A stretch of DNA of 64,000 nt. Source: Helicobacteraceae bacterium (GTDB lineage: Bacteria > Campylobacterota > Campylobacteria > Campylobacterales > Sulfurimonadaceae). A model generated the notes under the pieces. The model had not been told where the DNA came from, made no database searches, and saw only the letters and a program-made list of their open reading frames with translations. The position numbers were made by a program, and so were the translations under genes. The stretch's first letter is position 1. Each line of letters opens with the position of its first letter. The stretch covers positions 1 to 64,000 of the forward strand of contig CANMJR010000009.1 of NCBI GenBank assembly GCA_947498025.1, read 5' to 3'. Shown piece after piece: positions 16,440 to 25,618 of this stretch.

Positions 16440-17837
16440 CTAGTCTTTAAACCTGTCTTTTATCTCTAAAAACTGATCCAAATTAGCTAAAAACAGCTCA
16501 ACAAGAGTTGGGTCAAATTGCTTGCCTTTTTCTTCTTGAAAGAAATTGAGAATCTTATCCAACTCCCAAGCCTTTTTGTAACATCTGTTAGATCCTAGTG
16601 CATCAAATACATCGCAAATGGCAGTTATCCTTCCATAAATATGAGTCTCATCACCTTTTAATCCCCGTGGGTATCCGGTTCCATCCCATTTTTCGTGATG
16701 CTGATATGCAATAATTGCCGAAGTTTTAAGAATCTCTCTGCTAGAGATATTTAACATCTCGTAGCCCAGAATTGAATGTCTTTTCATAACCTCGAACTCA
16801 TCAAAAGAGAGTTTTGTTGGTTTATTGAGTATAGAATCAGGAATAGCTACTTTTCCTATATCATGCATAGGACTGGAGAGCTTTAGAAGTTCTGCTTCTT
16901 CTTGCGCCATGCCGGAGAGAGTAGCTAAAATGTAAGAATACTCAGCAACTCTTTTTACATGAAAACCTGTCTCTTTGCTTCTTGTCTCAGCTATAGAACC
17001 CATTGTGAGAACGACTTCTTTTTGTGTATCTACTATATCTTTTACTGCCATTGAGAGCTGTTTCTGCAAATCATCTTTGTAAAGTTCAAGCTCTGTTATG
17101 TCATGTCTAATTCCCAAATATTCCATAATTTCGTTATTTGTGTCGAGCAGCGGCATTATAAGAACATCGGCAATATATTCAGAACCATCTTTTGCCATGT
17201 TCTTTACTTTTCCTTTCCACTGCTTTTTTGCTTCTATTGTTTCCCACATCTCTTTATATAAACTTGGAGAAGTATCAGGGTGTCTTACTATATTGTGAGG
17301 TTTGCCGATAAGTTCGTCCCGTGTATATTTTGATGTTCTGCAAAATTCCTCGTTGACATAAGTGATTTTCCCCTCTTTGTCAGTTTTGGATACAATTGTA
17401 CTTGTATCAATTGCATGTTTGTATTGAACTAATAGTCGATTTGAGAGAGCTAACTCTCTTTTTTGATTCACTAAGTTTATACTATCTTGTAAAACTTGAT
17501 TGAATTTTTTTGGTTTTATAGGTTTTTCTACAAAAAAACTTATTCTAAGTTCAATTGCTCGTATCAGATCCTCTTTGCTATCAAGTCCCGTAACCATCAT
17601 AAATATCTGTTTAGGATTCATTTTTTTTATTTTTTCTATAAGTTCAAACCCATTCATAATAGGCATTACCATGTCCGTAATAACTATATCATACTTATCG
17701 TTTTCGTAGAGTGCAAATGCTTCTTTGCCATTTTGCGCATATGTCACACTCAAATCATCTCTCTTTTTAAATAAAATTTTGACAAATTCTACGATTGATT
17801 TTTCATCTTCAACATATAATATTTTTATATCATTCAT
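16440..17837 (-). CDS. Receiver-PAS-HD-GYP cyclic-di-GMP phosphodiesterase-type regulator
   Basis: A 465-aa output protein of the phosphorelay. The receiver (about 1-120) has phosphoacceptor 'IVITDMVMP' and 'FVEKPIKP'. A PAS domain (about 130-255) is followed by an HD-GYP domain (about 280-465) with 'HDIGKVAIPD' and 'HHEKWDGTGYPRGLKG', which normally degrades cyclic di-GMP. The track starts at 17882, but ATG 17837 is better: GGAG lies 8 nt upstream and the previous gene stops 1 bp before it. It is the last gene of the HPt, hybrid kinase, SpoIIE set and probably ties that signal to motility or attachment. Confidence 0.9.
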   Translation of the reverse strand: MNDIKILYVEDEKSIVEFVKILFKKRDDLSVTYAQNGKEAFALYENDKYDIVITDMVMPIMNGFELIEKIKKMNPKQIFMMVTGLDSKEDLIRAIELRISFFVEKPIKPKKFNQVLQDSINLVNQKRELALSNRLLVQYKHAIDTSTIVSKTDKEGKITYVNEEFCRTSKYTRDELIGKPHNIVRHPDTSPSLYKEMWETIEAKKQWKGKVKNMAKDGSEYIADVLIMPLLDTNNEIMEYLGIRHDITELELYKDDLQKQLSMAVKDIVDTQKEVVLTMGSIAETRSKETGFHVKRVAEYSYILATLSGMAQEEAELLKLSSPMHDIGKVAIPDSILNKPTKLSFDEFEVMKRHSILGYEMLNISSREILKTSAIIAYQHHEKWDGTGYPRGLKGDETHIYGRITAICDVFDALGSNRCYKKAWELDKILNFFQEEKGKQFDPTLVELFLANLDQFLEIKDRFKD

Positions 17838-17838
17838 T

Positions 17839-18975
17839 TTATTCTCCTCTTTGTATATAAAGAAGTGTGACATCATCTTCAATTTTTGAGCTTATGAGTG
17901 CATCCAAAAAGCCACTTATAAGAGAAGGTCTTTCGATAAGGGATTCTGGAGTCATTTGGATTACTTCACTGCTTTCATACTCAACTAAACCATCGCTATA
18001 GAGAGCCAGTGATTCCCAATCTTCTACATCTATTGTCTTTATAGTCGGAGTAGTTGAAAAGTTCATAAAAGGTAGATTGTTTACCTTTATTCTTTTGATA
18101 TTGTTTGCAGTTTTAATTAAAAAAGGATACATGCCTCCCGAAGCATAAGAGAGGCTCTTAGCATCCGGACTTATCATAATCATAGTATAGGAGAGTTGCT
18201 CTATCTCACCTAGAAAACTTTTTATAGCCGGAAAAAGCAGATCTATTAACTCTTGCAAATCTTTAACCTTGTGTATAAGAGTGTTGATAGTTGATGAGAT
18301 AGAAAAAACTGTTAAAGCGGGAGAGATACCATGCCCTTGTCCATCTATAAGATATATAAATTTTGAGCCGTCTTTGCGTTTATAAAGTGAGTAATAATCA
18401 CCGCTTAAAATGTCATGCGGAATATAAAGTATTTTAGCTTCTTCTTCATTCATATCATTTACTATACCTATTTCAAGCTTCTCTTTGGCAACCTGCTGTT
18501 GTCCCACGTCATAAGCGTGTAGCTTATTAATAGTTGTATAGGATTCTTGAAGCTCCTGTTTCTTTGCTAAAAACTGTATGTAAAGAGTTAAAAGTGAATT
18601 TACTCTAATAATAAGTTCTGTCGAATCAAAAGGTTTTGATATGAAATCACTACTTCCGGATTGCAAAATTTTTACTTTGTCATCTTTATTGTCTAAAGAA
18701 CTTATCATAATAATAGGTATTTTTTTAGTAATTGGGTTTTCTCTTAATATTTTTATAGCCTCAAAGCCATCCATAACAGGCATGATGGCATCCATCAAAA
18801 TGATATGCGGCAGCTCTTTTATAGCAATATCCACTCCCTCTTTACCGTTAGAAGCCTCAAAGAATTGGTATTTGCCTGCCTTTTTTAGTGAGAGTTTGAC
18901 TATAAGCCTGTTCTCTTTTACATCATCAACTATCAGTATCTTAGCGCTCAAACCATTTAGTAAATGCTCAAGCAT
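17839..18975 (-). CDS. Receiver plus SpoIIE-type Ser/Thr phosphatase
   Basis: A 378-aa protein: receiver domain (about 10-130) with 'IILMDAIMP' and 'FISKPFD', a coiled linker, then a PPM/SpoIIE phosphatase domain (about 185-378) with 'DILSGDYYSL', 'LIDGQGHG', 'ALYSDGLVE' and 'DDVTLLY', the metal-binding Asp motifs. Such RsbU-like proteins dephosphorylate an anti-sigma-factor antagonist when the receiver is phosphorylated; no such partner is in this window. It starts 1 bp after the hybrid kinase stop and ends 1 bp before the HD-GYP start, so the three are tightly coupled. Confidence 0.88.
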   Translation of the reverse strand: MLEHLLNGLSAKILIVDDVKENRLIVKLSLKKAGKYQFFEASNGKEGVDIAIKELPHIILMDAIMPVMDGFEAIKILRENPITKKIPIIMISSLDNKDDKVKILQSGSSDFISKPFDSTELIIRVNSLLTLYIQFLAKKQELQESYTTINKLHAYDVGQQQVAKEKLEIGIVNDMNEEEAKILYIPHDILSGDYYSLYKRKDGSKFIYLIDGQGHGISPALTVFSISSTINTLIHKVKDLQELIDLLFPAIKSFLGEIEQLSYTMIMISPDAKSLSYASGGMYPFLIKTANNIKRIKVNNLPFMNFSTTPTIKTIDVEDWESLALYSDGLVEYESSEVIQMTPESLIERPSLISGFLDALISSKIEDDVTLLYIQRGE

Positions 18976-18976
18976 A

Positions 18977-21328
18977 TTACATCTCTTCTTTTAATTCTTG
19001 TATATTTAAAAAGTTTTCTAAAATTTCGGTCAATCTTTTTTTATCAATCGGTTTTGTTAAGTACTCATCCATTCCGGCTTCAAGAAATTTTTCTCTATCA
19101 CCCTTTAAAGCGTTCGCTGTCAGGGCTATAATTGGAGTGTGTTTTAAGTTTTGTTCCTTCTCAAGTAATCGTATTAGCTTTGTGGCTTCTATACCATTGA
19201 GGTTTGGCATATTCTCATCCATTAAGATAGCATCATATTCATTTATTTTAAATGCCTCTACTGCCTCTAATCCATCATTTGCTATATCAAACTTCAGTGT
19301 TAGTTTTTTCAGTATTACTTTCATAAACATCTGGTTTGCTTTGTTATCTTCTACGAGAAGAATCTTTTTATCTTCAAATGTTATATCTTTGAAATTCTCG
19401 TTTGTACTGAAAAGTTTTTTGCCTATTGTTATTGGAATAGAGAAGTAAAATTCACTTCCGACTCCAACTTCACTTTTAACTTTCAGTTCACCACCTAAAA
19501 GTTTTACCAGTTCACTGCTAATTGAGAGACCCAATCCTGTTCCACCAAACTCTCTTGTTGTTGAGCTATCTTCTTGAGAAAATGATTCAAAAATATGAGA
19601 TAGTTTATCTTGCGCTATTCCTTTACCTTCATCTTTTACAGAGATATTTAACAGATTGTCTCTATAGTTAATATCAACTATGATATTTTTGCCCTCTTTG
19701 CTAAATTTTATTGCATTACTCAATAGGTTAGAGATAATTTGTTTCACTCTTAGCGGATCCGTATTTATGACTTGTGGCATATTTTCATCACAAACAAGCG
19801 ATAAATTAATATTATTTTGTGAGCACTTTGCACTAAAGAGATAAGTTATAACTTCAAATTCCGCTTTTGTATTAAAATCTATTTTATCAATATTAAGTTT
19901 GCCGCTCTCTATTTTTGAAAAATCTAAAATATCTTCTATAATTTTTAGTAAACTTTTACTTGAGCTAGAGATGATTTCTACATACTTTAAAGATTTTCTT
20001 CCTCTACTCTCCTCTTTTAATAAATCTACAAAGCCAAGTACCGCGTTTAACGGTGTTCTTATCTCGTGAGACATATTTGCTAAGAATTCTGCTTTTGCCT
20101 TCACTGATTGCAGAGCTTTTTGATTTGCTTCTAAGAGCTCTTCATTTTGTTTGTGATTTATTTTGTCTTTTTCATTTAAACTTTTAACCATGCTGTTTAA
20201 TGTTTTCGCAATCGCGCCAAATTCATTTTCGCCATTTATTCTGATAGGTTTGAATAGTTCAATAGAGCCATCTGAGAGAGTTAATATGGCTTTTGATATT
20301 TTTCGTAAAGAATTATTTATATTCGTTGCTATAATTACGGCAACAAGAAATGTAACAATTAAAAGAGACAATCCGATGCTTATAAATTTAGTTATCTCCT
20401 GGTTTAGCAATTCTGCTCTATTTGCAGTGTTTTTTATCATATGTTTTGAAAAATAATCTTCTATCTCTTTTAGATTATCTATTTTTTTTGTCATTAGCTC
20501 AAACCAAAAAATTCCTTCTATGTGGAAATCTTTCGTTTTGGAGCTATCTAAAAGCATGGATTCAATTTCTTTTAGTTCCTTTATAACATTATTATCCAAT
20601 GCTTTGTAGTAGAATTGTTTTAAATCATCATCCGACAATTTAAAAAAACGCTCTAAATAAAAATTTTGAAAGTATATAAGATTAGCTACTTTTAACCTCT
20701 CTTCTTCAGTTATAAAATCTTTAATAAAAATAGATGCAGCTTCTGCTCTTAAAATACCTGCGTACTCTTTGGCATATAAAAAATTACTATATGCCAAAGC
20801 ATCTTGTATATCAAGAGACTCCTTTGAATATTTAAAGTTTTGATATACAGAGTCTAAAAGTGTTGTAATAGCATTTGAGTAGTAGTCGATGAGCTCTTTC
20901 TTGGAAATGTCAGAATTAAATAATTTGTCTCTAATCTTCAATAATTCATTGTGAATCAAATGCAATCTTTTTATATCATTGGAGATTTTTTCACCATAAG
21001 AACTTTTATGATATTCATTGAAAATTTGTATGAGTTCATCATATTTTGAATCTGTTAGTTTTTTTTGTTGTTCCAACTTATCGGCAAAAACAGTACGATT
21101 GTCGCCACTGTTGCTGCTAATTATGCTACTTCCTAAACCTCTCTCTCTTTGAAGTTCATGCACTAAATTAGAAATTTTTATGCCTATGAGAGTAGTCTGT
21201 TTTAAACGTATAGCATTATTACGTACTTTATACTTGTCAGTAAGAATTACAAATGAAAGATAACTAATCATTATTGATGGTATCAGAAGTAGTAGAAGTA
21301 ATTTTGTTTTAATTTTTATTTTATTCAT
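18977..21328 (-). CDS. Hybrid histidine kinase with NIT (nitrate/nitrite) sensor
   Basis: A 783-aa inner-membrane kinase. A TM segment (about 8-28), a periplasmic NIT-type sensor ('LVHELQRERGLGSSIISS' near 56-73, typical of nitrate/nitrite-sensing domains), a second TM (about 310-335), HAMP, then HisKA with 'LANMSHEIRTPLNAVLGFVD' near 415, HATPase ('DEGKGI', 'GGTGLGLSIS'), and a C-terminal receiver with 'AILMDENMPN'. It probably senses nitrate or nitrite and passes phosphate through its receiver to the HPt protein encoded just upstream and on to the two response regulators downstream. Confidence 0.9.
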   Translation of the reverse strand: MNKIKIKTKLLLLLLIPSIMISYLSFVILTDKYKVRNNAIRLKQTTLIGIKISNLVHELQRERGLGSSIISSNSGDNRTVFADKLEQQKKLTDSKYDELIQIFNEYHKSSYGEKISNDIKRLHLIHNELLKIRDKLFNSDISKKELIDYYSNAITTLLDSVYQNFKYSKESLDIQDALAYSNFLYAKEYAGILRAEAASIFIKDFITEEERLKVANLIYFQNFYLERFFKLSDDDLKQFYYKALDNNVIKELKEIESMLLDSSKTKDFHIEGIFWFELMTKKIDNLKEIEDYFSKHMIKNTANRAELLNQEITKFISIGLSLLIVTFLVAVIIATNINNSLRKISKAILTLSDGSIELFKPIRINGENEFGAIAKTLNSMVKSLNEKDKINHKQNEELLEANQKALQSVKAKAEFLANMSHEIRTPLNAVLGFVDLLKEESRGRKSLKYVEIISSSSKSLLKIIEDILDFSKIESGKLNIDKIDFNTKAEFEVITYLFSAKCSQNNINLSLVCDENMPQVINTDPLRVKQIISNLLSNAIKFSKEGKNIIVDINYRDNLLNISVKDEGKGIAQDKLSHIFESFSQEDSSTTREFGGTGLGLSISSELVKLLGGELKVKSEVGVGSEFYFSIPITIGKKLFSTNENFKDITFEDKKILLVEDNKANQMFMKVILKKLTLKFDIANDGLEAVEAFKINEYDAILMDENMPNLNGIEATKLIRLLEKEQNLKHTPIIALTANALKGDREKFLEAGMDEYLTKPIDKKRLTEILENFLNIQELKEEM

Positions 21329-21363
21329 AACTATTATTGGTTCTTTTCAACCATGGCTTAACT

Positions 21364-21693
21364 TTAAAATTCATTTTTTATTATAATATTCTCAATAGAT
21401 TTTTTCAAATTTTCAAATTTTTGAACATAGTTAACCGCCTTCTTCTCCCTTGCACTATATTCTATCTCTTTTGCCAAATTTGAAATTTCCGTAAGAGTTA
21501 AGTTTGCTGCACTACCCTTTATGGCATGTGCAGATCTAAAAATGAGTTCCAAATCATCTTTGTCAATCGCCTCTTTTAAAGCTGACAAAGAGTCTTTAGT
21601 ACTTTCTAAAAAAACCTCTAATAACATCTCAATGTCTTCTAAATCAAATTCAAGTTCATCCGCTATTTTTTGCAAATCTATGTTGTAATTCAT
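21364..21693 (-). CDS. Histidine phosphotransfer (HPt) protein
   Basis: A 109-aa all-helical protein with 'AHAIKGSAANL' (about 53-63), the HPt motif with the phosphorylated His. It is the first gene of the phosphorelay, 35 bp ahead of the hybrid kinase that lacks its own HPt domain. It would shuttle phosphate from the kinase receiver to the SpoIIE- and HD-GYP-type regulators. Confidence 0.88.
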   Translation of the reverse strand: MNYNIDLQKIADELEFDLEDIEMLLEVFLESTKDSLSALKEAIDKDDLELIFRSAHAIKGSAANLTLTEISNLAKEIEYSAREKKAVNYVQKFENLKKSIENIIIKNEF

Positions 21694-21803
21694 ATTTATT
21701 CCTGTATTGGCATAATTTTATCTTATTTATTAATTGAATCTATTGATTAAAATCATTTGCCGACTGAAACTAGTTTTCTTGCATATTAGTGAAAGGTTGC
21801 GGG

Positions 21804-22736
21804 CTATTTTTGGCGTTTTCTTTTTATGTTGCTAAGGGGAACTAAGAATTCAAGATTTCCTACTACTTTTTTTACTATTTTCTCTTCATTGATAAGTTTT
21901 TTTAGCCGTTTTTTACTCGCATCATCAAAAAGCAGATTGATGTCATCCATTGTAAGCGGTCTTTTATCCAGCGTATTGAGTATCTCTTCGTTTTCATAGT
22001 GCGAGTTGTTTGGTTCTGCGTGGATTCTTGACGCTATATGTATCGGCAAAGTGTTGTCAAACATCAATGAGATGTCATGCAGCTCTTTGTAACTTATTCC
22101 CATTACAGGATATGCAGGAGGTCTGTCTATTGTGCCTAAATCGACTCTTGTGCATTGAATGTTCAGTAAAACCTCATTGAGCTTTTGTACCTCTTCTTTT
22201 GTATCGTTTAATCCATGAACAAAAAGTATCTCTATAAAAAGTTTGCCTTTATAAATTTTGCTAAACTCCTCTACTTTTTGAACAATATTTTCAATCTTAA
22301 TGCTTTCATGCGGTCTGTCTATTTTTTTAAAAATATCGCTGCTGATGGCATCCAGTGAGAGTTTTACTTGGTCAAGTTTTAGAAGAGTTACAAAAATATT
22401 TTCATTCACCAGTGAAGCACTGTTTGTCAATATGAGGGTCTCTGTATGATTTTTGATTTTGTCTATCTCGTCTATGAGTTCGCCCAGTTGAGGGTAGAGC
22501 GTCGGCTCTCCGTTGGCTGTGAGCGTGATAACATCTATTTTTTCATTGAGATGGGTTTTAAGTTCATCTATTATTGTTTGAACGCTTACGACATTTGTCT
22601 GTTTATCTACTGTTGCCATGGGTGCAAGTTCGCAGTAGAGACAATCAAAGTTACACTGTTTTAGAGCAGGGGAGAGGTCGATGCCAAGCGATGTGCCAAA
22701 GCGGCGTGAGTTAATTGGTCCGAAAATTGTATTCAT
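21804..22736 (-). CDS. Radical SAM protein (COG0731 type)
   Basis: A 310-aa protein with the radical-SAM cluster motif 'CNFDCLYCEL' near residue 29 and 'TLTANGEPTLYP' and 'LTNSASL' as in COG0731 Fe-S oxidoreductases. The reaction is unknown; some relatives modify tRNA. The track starts at 22787, but that extension lies in the tail fragment of the intergenic repeat. ATG at 22736 ('MNTIFGPINSRRFGTSLGID') begins at the conserved part and has GGAA upstream. It sits downstream of hemE with the repeat between. Confidence 0.85.
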   Translation of the reverse strand: MNTIFGPINSRRFGTSLGIDLSPALKQCNFDCLYCELAPMATVDKQTNVVSVQTIIDELKTHLNEKIDVITLTANGEPTLYPQLGELIDEIDKIKNHTETLILTNSASLVNENIFVTLLKLDQVKLSLDAISSDIFKKIDRPHESIKIENIVQKVEEFSKIYKGKLFIEILFVHGLNDTKEEVQKLNEVLLNIQCTRVDLGTIDRPPAYPVMGISYKELHDISLMFDNTLPIHIASRIHAEPNNSHYENEEILNTLDKRPLTMDDINLLFDDASKKRLKKLINEEKIVKKVVGNLEFLVPLSNIKRKRQK

Positions 22737-22759
22737 ATTTATTTCCACTTGGCAAGAGT

Positions 22760-22786
22760 ACTTGTTCGTTTTGGTGCGTAACATCA
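22760..22786 (+). repeat. Tail fragment of the dispersed repeat
   Basis: ACTTGTTCGTTTTGGTGCGT followed by AACATCA matches the 3' end of copy A almost exactly. It stands only 6 nt before full copy B, so the locus holds a partial and a full element in tandem, as if one inserted or duplicated at the end of another. Confidence 0.65.
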
Positions 22787-22792
22787 AAGTTT

Positions 22793-22987
22793 GTAAAACA
22801 CTTTGGAATTCTCGAAAAACAAAGTTTTACTAAAGAAACATTTTCGCTTTGCGAAAAGCGCTTCACTTGTTTTCGTAGCTTTAGGGGGTTATAGGAACAG
22901 ATGTCCCTGCCACCAAAACGGACTTCTAAAGAAACATCGCTTTCGCGAGCGATTCTCTTGTTTTGTCCGTTTTGGTGTGTAACATCA
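22793..22987 (+). repeat. Dispersed structured repeat, copy B
   Basis: A 195-nt copy in the gap between hemE and the radical SAM gene (both - strand). It has the shared start GTAAAACAC, the TTTTCGC/GCGAAAA hairpin and a strong closing stem CACCAAAACGGAC/GTCCGTTTTGGTG. Inside that stem sits a second module 'CTAAAGAAACATCGCT...CTCTTGTTTT' that resembles the first module of the same copy. Its last bases AACATCA supply the hemE stop codon (TGA read on the - strand). Confidence 0.8.
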
Positions 22988-24016
22988 TGTTTTACTTACT
23001 CTGTGACACTCGTTTATAAAGTGTTTTGCATTTTCAACCGGCACATCAGGAAGTATTCCATGCCCTAGGTTAAATATGTGTCTTTTTCCTTGCATAATCC
23101 CTTGCAGAGCTTCTACACATTTTGTAGTCTCCTCTTTTGAATACAACCTACATGGCTCCATGTTCCCTTGAAGTACATATTTATCGCCTAATTTCTCTTT
23201 TGCAAATGCCATAGGCGTTGACCAATCCACTCCGAAGACATCAAAATTTCCATACACTTTGTCTAAGAATGCAGGAACTCCTTTTGGAAACATGATAATA
23301 GGAATATGTGGAAACTTCTCTTTTAGATACTCAGCTATCTCAACCATATATTTCCAAGAAAATTCATCATATTTTGAAGGCTCAATTGCCGCTGCCCAAG
23401 AGTCAAAAATTTGAACAACATCTATTCCGGCTTCAATCTGCTTTTGCATGTAAAACTTTACAACCTCTGTCACCTTCGCTAAAATTTTATGTAAAAGTTC
23501 AGGATTTGAGTACATCATTTTTTTACAAATATTGTAAGTTTTTGTACCTTCTCCCTCTATCATGTAGGTAGCAAGAGTCCATGGTGCACCTGTAAAGCCG
23601 ATGAGTGCTTTATCTTCTGCTAACTCTTTTTTTATAAGTTTGATTGTGTCGTAAACATATGTCAGTTTATTAGCAGCTTCTTCACCGCCTATGAGTCTAT
23701 CAATATCTGTTTCAGTTTTAATCGGGTCATTAAACTTAGGACCTTCTCCGGCTACAAACTCTAAGTCCATTCCCATCTCATCCGGAATAACTAAAATATC
23801 ACTAAAGAGTATTGCTGCATCCACACCGATTATGTTCACGGGCTGAAGTGTTACTTCACAGGCTAGTTTAGGGTTATGGCACAGATTTAAAAAGTTGCCC
23901 GCTTGAGAGCGAACTTCCATATACTCAGGAAGGTATCTTCCGGCTTGTCGCATCATCCACACAGGAGTGTATGGAGTCTCTTTACCAAAACATGCATCTA
24001 CAAATATTTTACTCAT
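22985..24016 (-). CDS. hemE: Uroporphyrinogen decarboxylase
   Basis: Decarboxylates uroporphyrinogen III to coproporphyrinogen III in haem synthesis. '[15 protein letters not shown]' near residue 18 is the active-site signature, with '[17 protein letters not shown]' and '[10 protein letters not shown]' also conserved. At 343 aa it is a normal length. The stop codon TGA lies within the end of repeat copy B. Confidence 0.96.
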   Translation of the reverse strand: MSKIFVDACFGKETPYTPVWMMRQAGRYLPEYMEVRSQAGNFLNLCHNPKLACEVTLQPVNIIGVDAAILFSDILVIPDEMGMDLEFVAGEGPKFNDPIKTETDIDRLIGGEEAANKLTYVYDTIKLIKKELAEDKALIGFTGAPWTLATYMIEGEGTKTYNICKKMMYSNPELLHKILAKVTEVVKFYMQKQIEAGIDVVQIFDSWAAAIEPSKYDEFSWKYMVEIAEYLKEKFPHIPIIMFPKGVPAFLDKVYGNFDVFGVDWSTPMAFAKEKLGDKYVLQGNMEPCRLYSKEETTKCVEALQGIMQGKRHIFNLGHGILPDVPVENAKHFINECHRVSKT

Positions 24017-24056
24017 TTTAATCCTTAAATTTTGTATATTTTTTTACGGTTGATAC

Positions 24057-24575
24057 TTAGTGCGCTTTTCCAACTTTACTTAAAAAGTAGAGACCAACAG
24101 AAATAGCAGCTATAGAGAGTGCAAGATAAAACAAATCTAAGGCATTATCGTATGCAGTATGTCCAACTTTTTGAAAAAATCCAACAACCAAAACCATAAC
24201 AATAACTTTAGAAATTTTATCTTTTAATTGGTCTAATGAATGAATAGCCAGGAGTTGATTCTCCTCTCCGTTTTCATCTCGTGCAACATCTATGTCAGAG
24301 ATAAAAAGCTCATAAAGACCAAACGAGAAAATAACCATAACAACACCGATAAGGTACAAATCAACCGCACCGATTATTCCACCGATAACCACCTCATGAA
24401 AATTTTCAGGATGGGCATGTGTTAGATAGGAGTTTAGTACATATGTAACTGTATCGTAGATGTCAAAACTAGCAACAACAAATAAAACTACAGCACCTAC
24501 AAGACCAAAAACCACGGCAAGAATTATTACAAATCTTGAACTCCATAAAGTGTTTTCAAATACTTTTTCAATCAT
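24057..24575 (-). CDS. YqhA/UPF0114-family membrane protein
   Basis: A 172-aa protein starting 'MIEKVFENTLWSSRFVIILA', typical of the UPF0114 (YqhA) family, with four predicted membrane segments (about 16-38, 66-88, 118-136, 142-164). Function unknown. It lies 3 bp after asd on the same strand and may be co-transcribed with it. Confidence 0.85.
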   Translation of the reverse strand: MIEKVFENTLWSSRFVIILAVVFGLVGAVVLFVVASFDIYDTVTYVLNSYLTHAHPENFHEVVIGGIIGAVDLYLIGVVMVIFSFGLYELFISDIDVARDENGEENQLLAIHSLDQLKDKISKVIVMVLVVGFFQKVGHTAYDNALDLFYLALSIAAISVGLYFLSKVGKAH

Positions 24576-24578
24576 AGA

Positions 24579-25610
24579 TTATTTTTCTCCTTCCATCTCA
24601 ACCCATTTTTGAGCGATACGAACAGCATTTGTCGCTGCACCTACTCTCAGATTATCGGCAACCACAAACATGTGAATCATGTTTTTTCTAAAGGTATCAT
24701 TTCTAATGCGACCAACAAAAGTTTCATTTTTATCTACACTGCTTATTGGCATCGGATAGATTGATTCGAATGGTTTATCTAAAATTACTATGTTTGGAGC
24801 AAGGCTAAGTATCTCTCTCACTTTATCAGCTTCGACATCACAGCCGAAAGTAAGCGTGAGTGCCTCTGCATGCCCTCTTAGAGTAGGAACACGAACGCAT
24901 GTAGCACTTAGTTCTATATTTTTGTGCATAATTTTAGTTGTCTCATTTACCATTTTCATCTCTTCTTTTGTGTATCCATTATCCGTAAACAGATCTATTT
25001 GAGGAATAACATTGAGAGCTATTTGGTGTTTAAAAGATTTATGCTCTGATTGGTCTAGCTTAAATGTAAAAAAGTCCTGCATCTGTCTTACAAGCTCTTC
25101 CATGGCAGTCTTTCCTGCTCCAGAAGTAGCCTGATAGGTGCTTACATCTACTCTTTTTAAATCATAAGCTTCATCTAGGGGCTTAAGTGCTTGAACCATC
25201 TGAATAGTCGAGCAGTTTGGATTTGCAATAATTCCTGTGTCTCTCCATTTTGCAATATCCTCAGGATTTACCTCTGGAACAACCAATGGTATATTCGCAT
25301 CCATTCTATAGTGAGAAGTGTTGTCGATAACAACAGCACCGGCTTTTACTGCATGTGGAGCAAACTCTGCACTAACACTTCCTCCGGCACTAAAGAGGGC
25401 AATCTCTACCTCTTCTTTTTCAAATACATCTGCCGTCAGTTCTATGATAGGAATTTCTCTACCGTTAAACTCCACTTTTTTGCCAAGGCTTCTTGAACTT
25501 GCAAGCGGAATTAGCTTGTTGATAGGAAAATTCACCTCTGCCAAAATCGTTAATATCTCCTCTCCAACTGCTCCATTTGCTCCAACTACCGCTACATTAT
25601 ATTTTTTCAT
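24579..25610 (-). CDS. asd: Aspartate-semialdehyde dehydrogenase
   Basis: Reduces aspartyl phosphate to aspartate semialdehyde for lysine/DAP, threonine and methionine synthesis. 'VVGANGAVGEEIL' binds NADP, 'NPNCSTIQMVQAL' holds the catalytic Cys, 'ATSGAGKTAMEEL' and 'GRIRND' are conserved. 343 aa, normal length. Followed on the same strand by the YqhA-type gene and preceded by flgR; the asd-flgR-flgQ-flgP-gyrA order is the one I know from Campylobacter. Confidence 0.96.
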   Translation of the reverse strand: MKKYNVAVVGANGAVGEEILTILAEVNFPINKLIPLASSRSLGKKVEFNGREIPIIELTADVFEKEEVEIALFSAGGSVSAEFAPHAVKAGAVVIDNTSHYRMDANIPLVVPEVNPEDIAKWRDTGIIANPNCSTIQMVQALKPLDEAYDLKRVDVSTYQATSGAGKTAMEELVRQMQDFFTFKLDQSEHKSFKHQIALNVIPQIDLFTDNGYTKEEMKMVNETTKIMHKNIELSATCVRVPTLRGHAEALTLTFGCDVEADKVREILSLAPNIVILDKPFESIYPMPISSVDKNETFVGRIRNDTFRKNMIHMFVVADNLRVGAATNAVRIAQKWVEMEGEK

Positions 25611-25618
25611 TTTTACTC

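Noticed and set aside
22737-22787. N-terminal extension of the radical SAM protein
   Set aside because: The extra 17 codons lie in the tail fragment of the intergenic repeat; ATG 22736 starts at the conserved protein.
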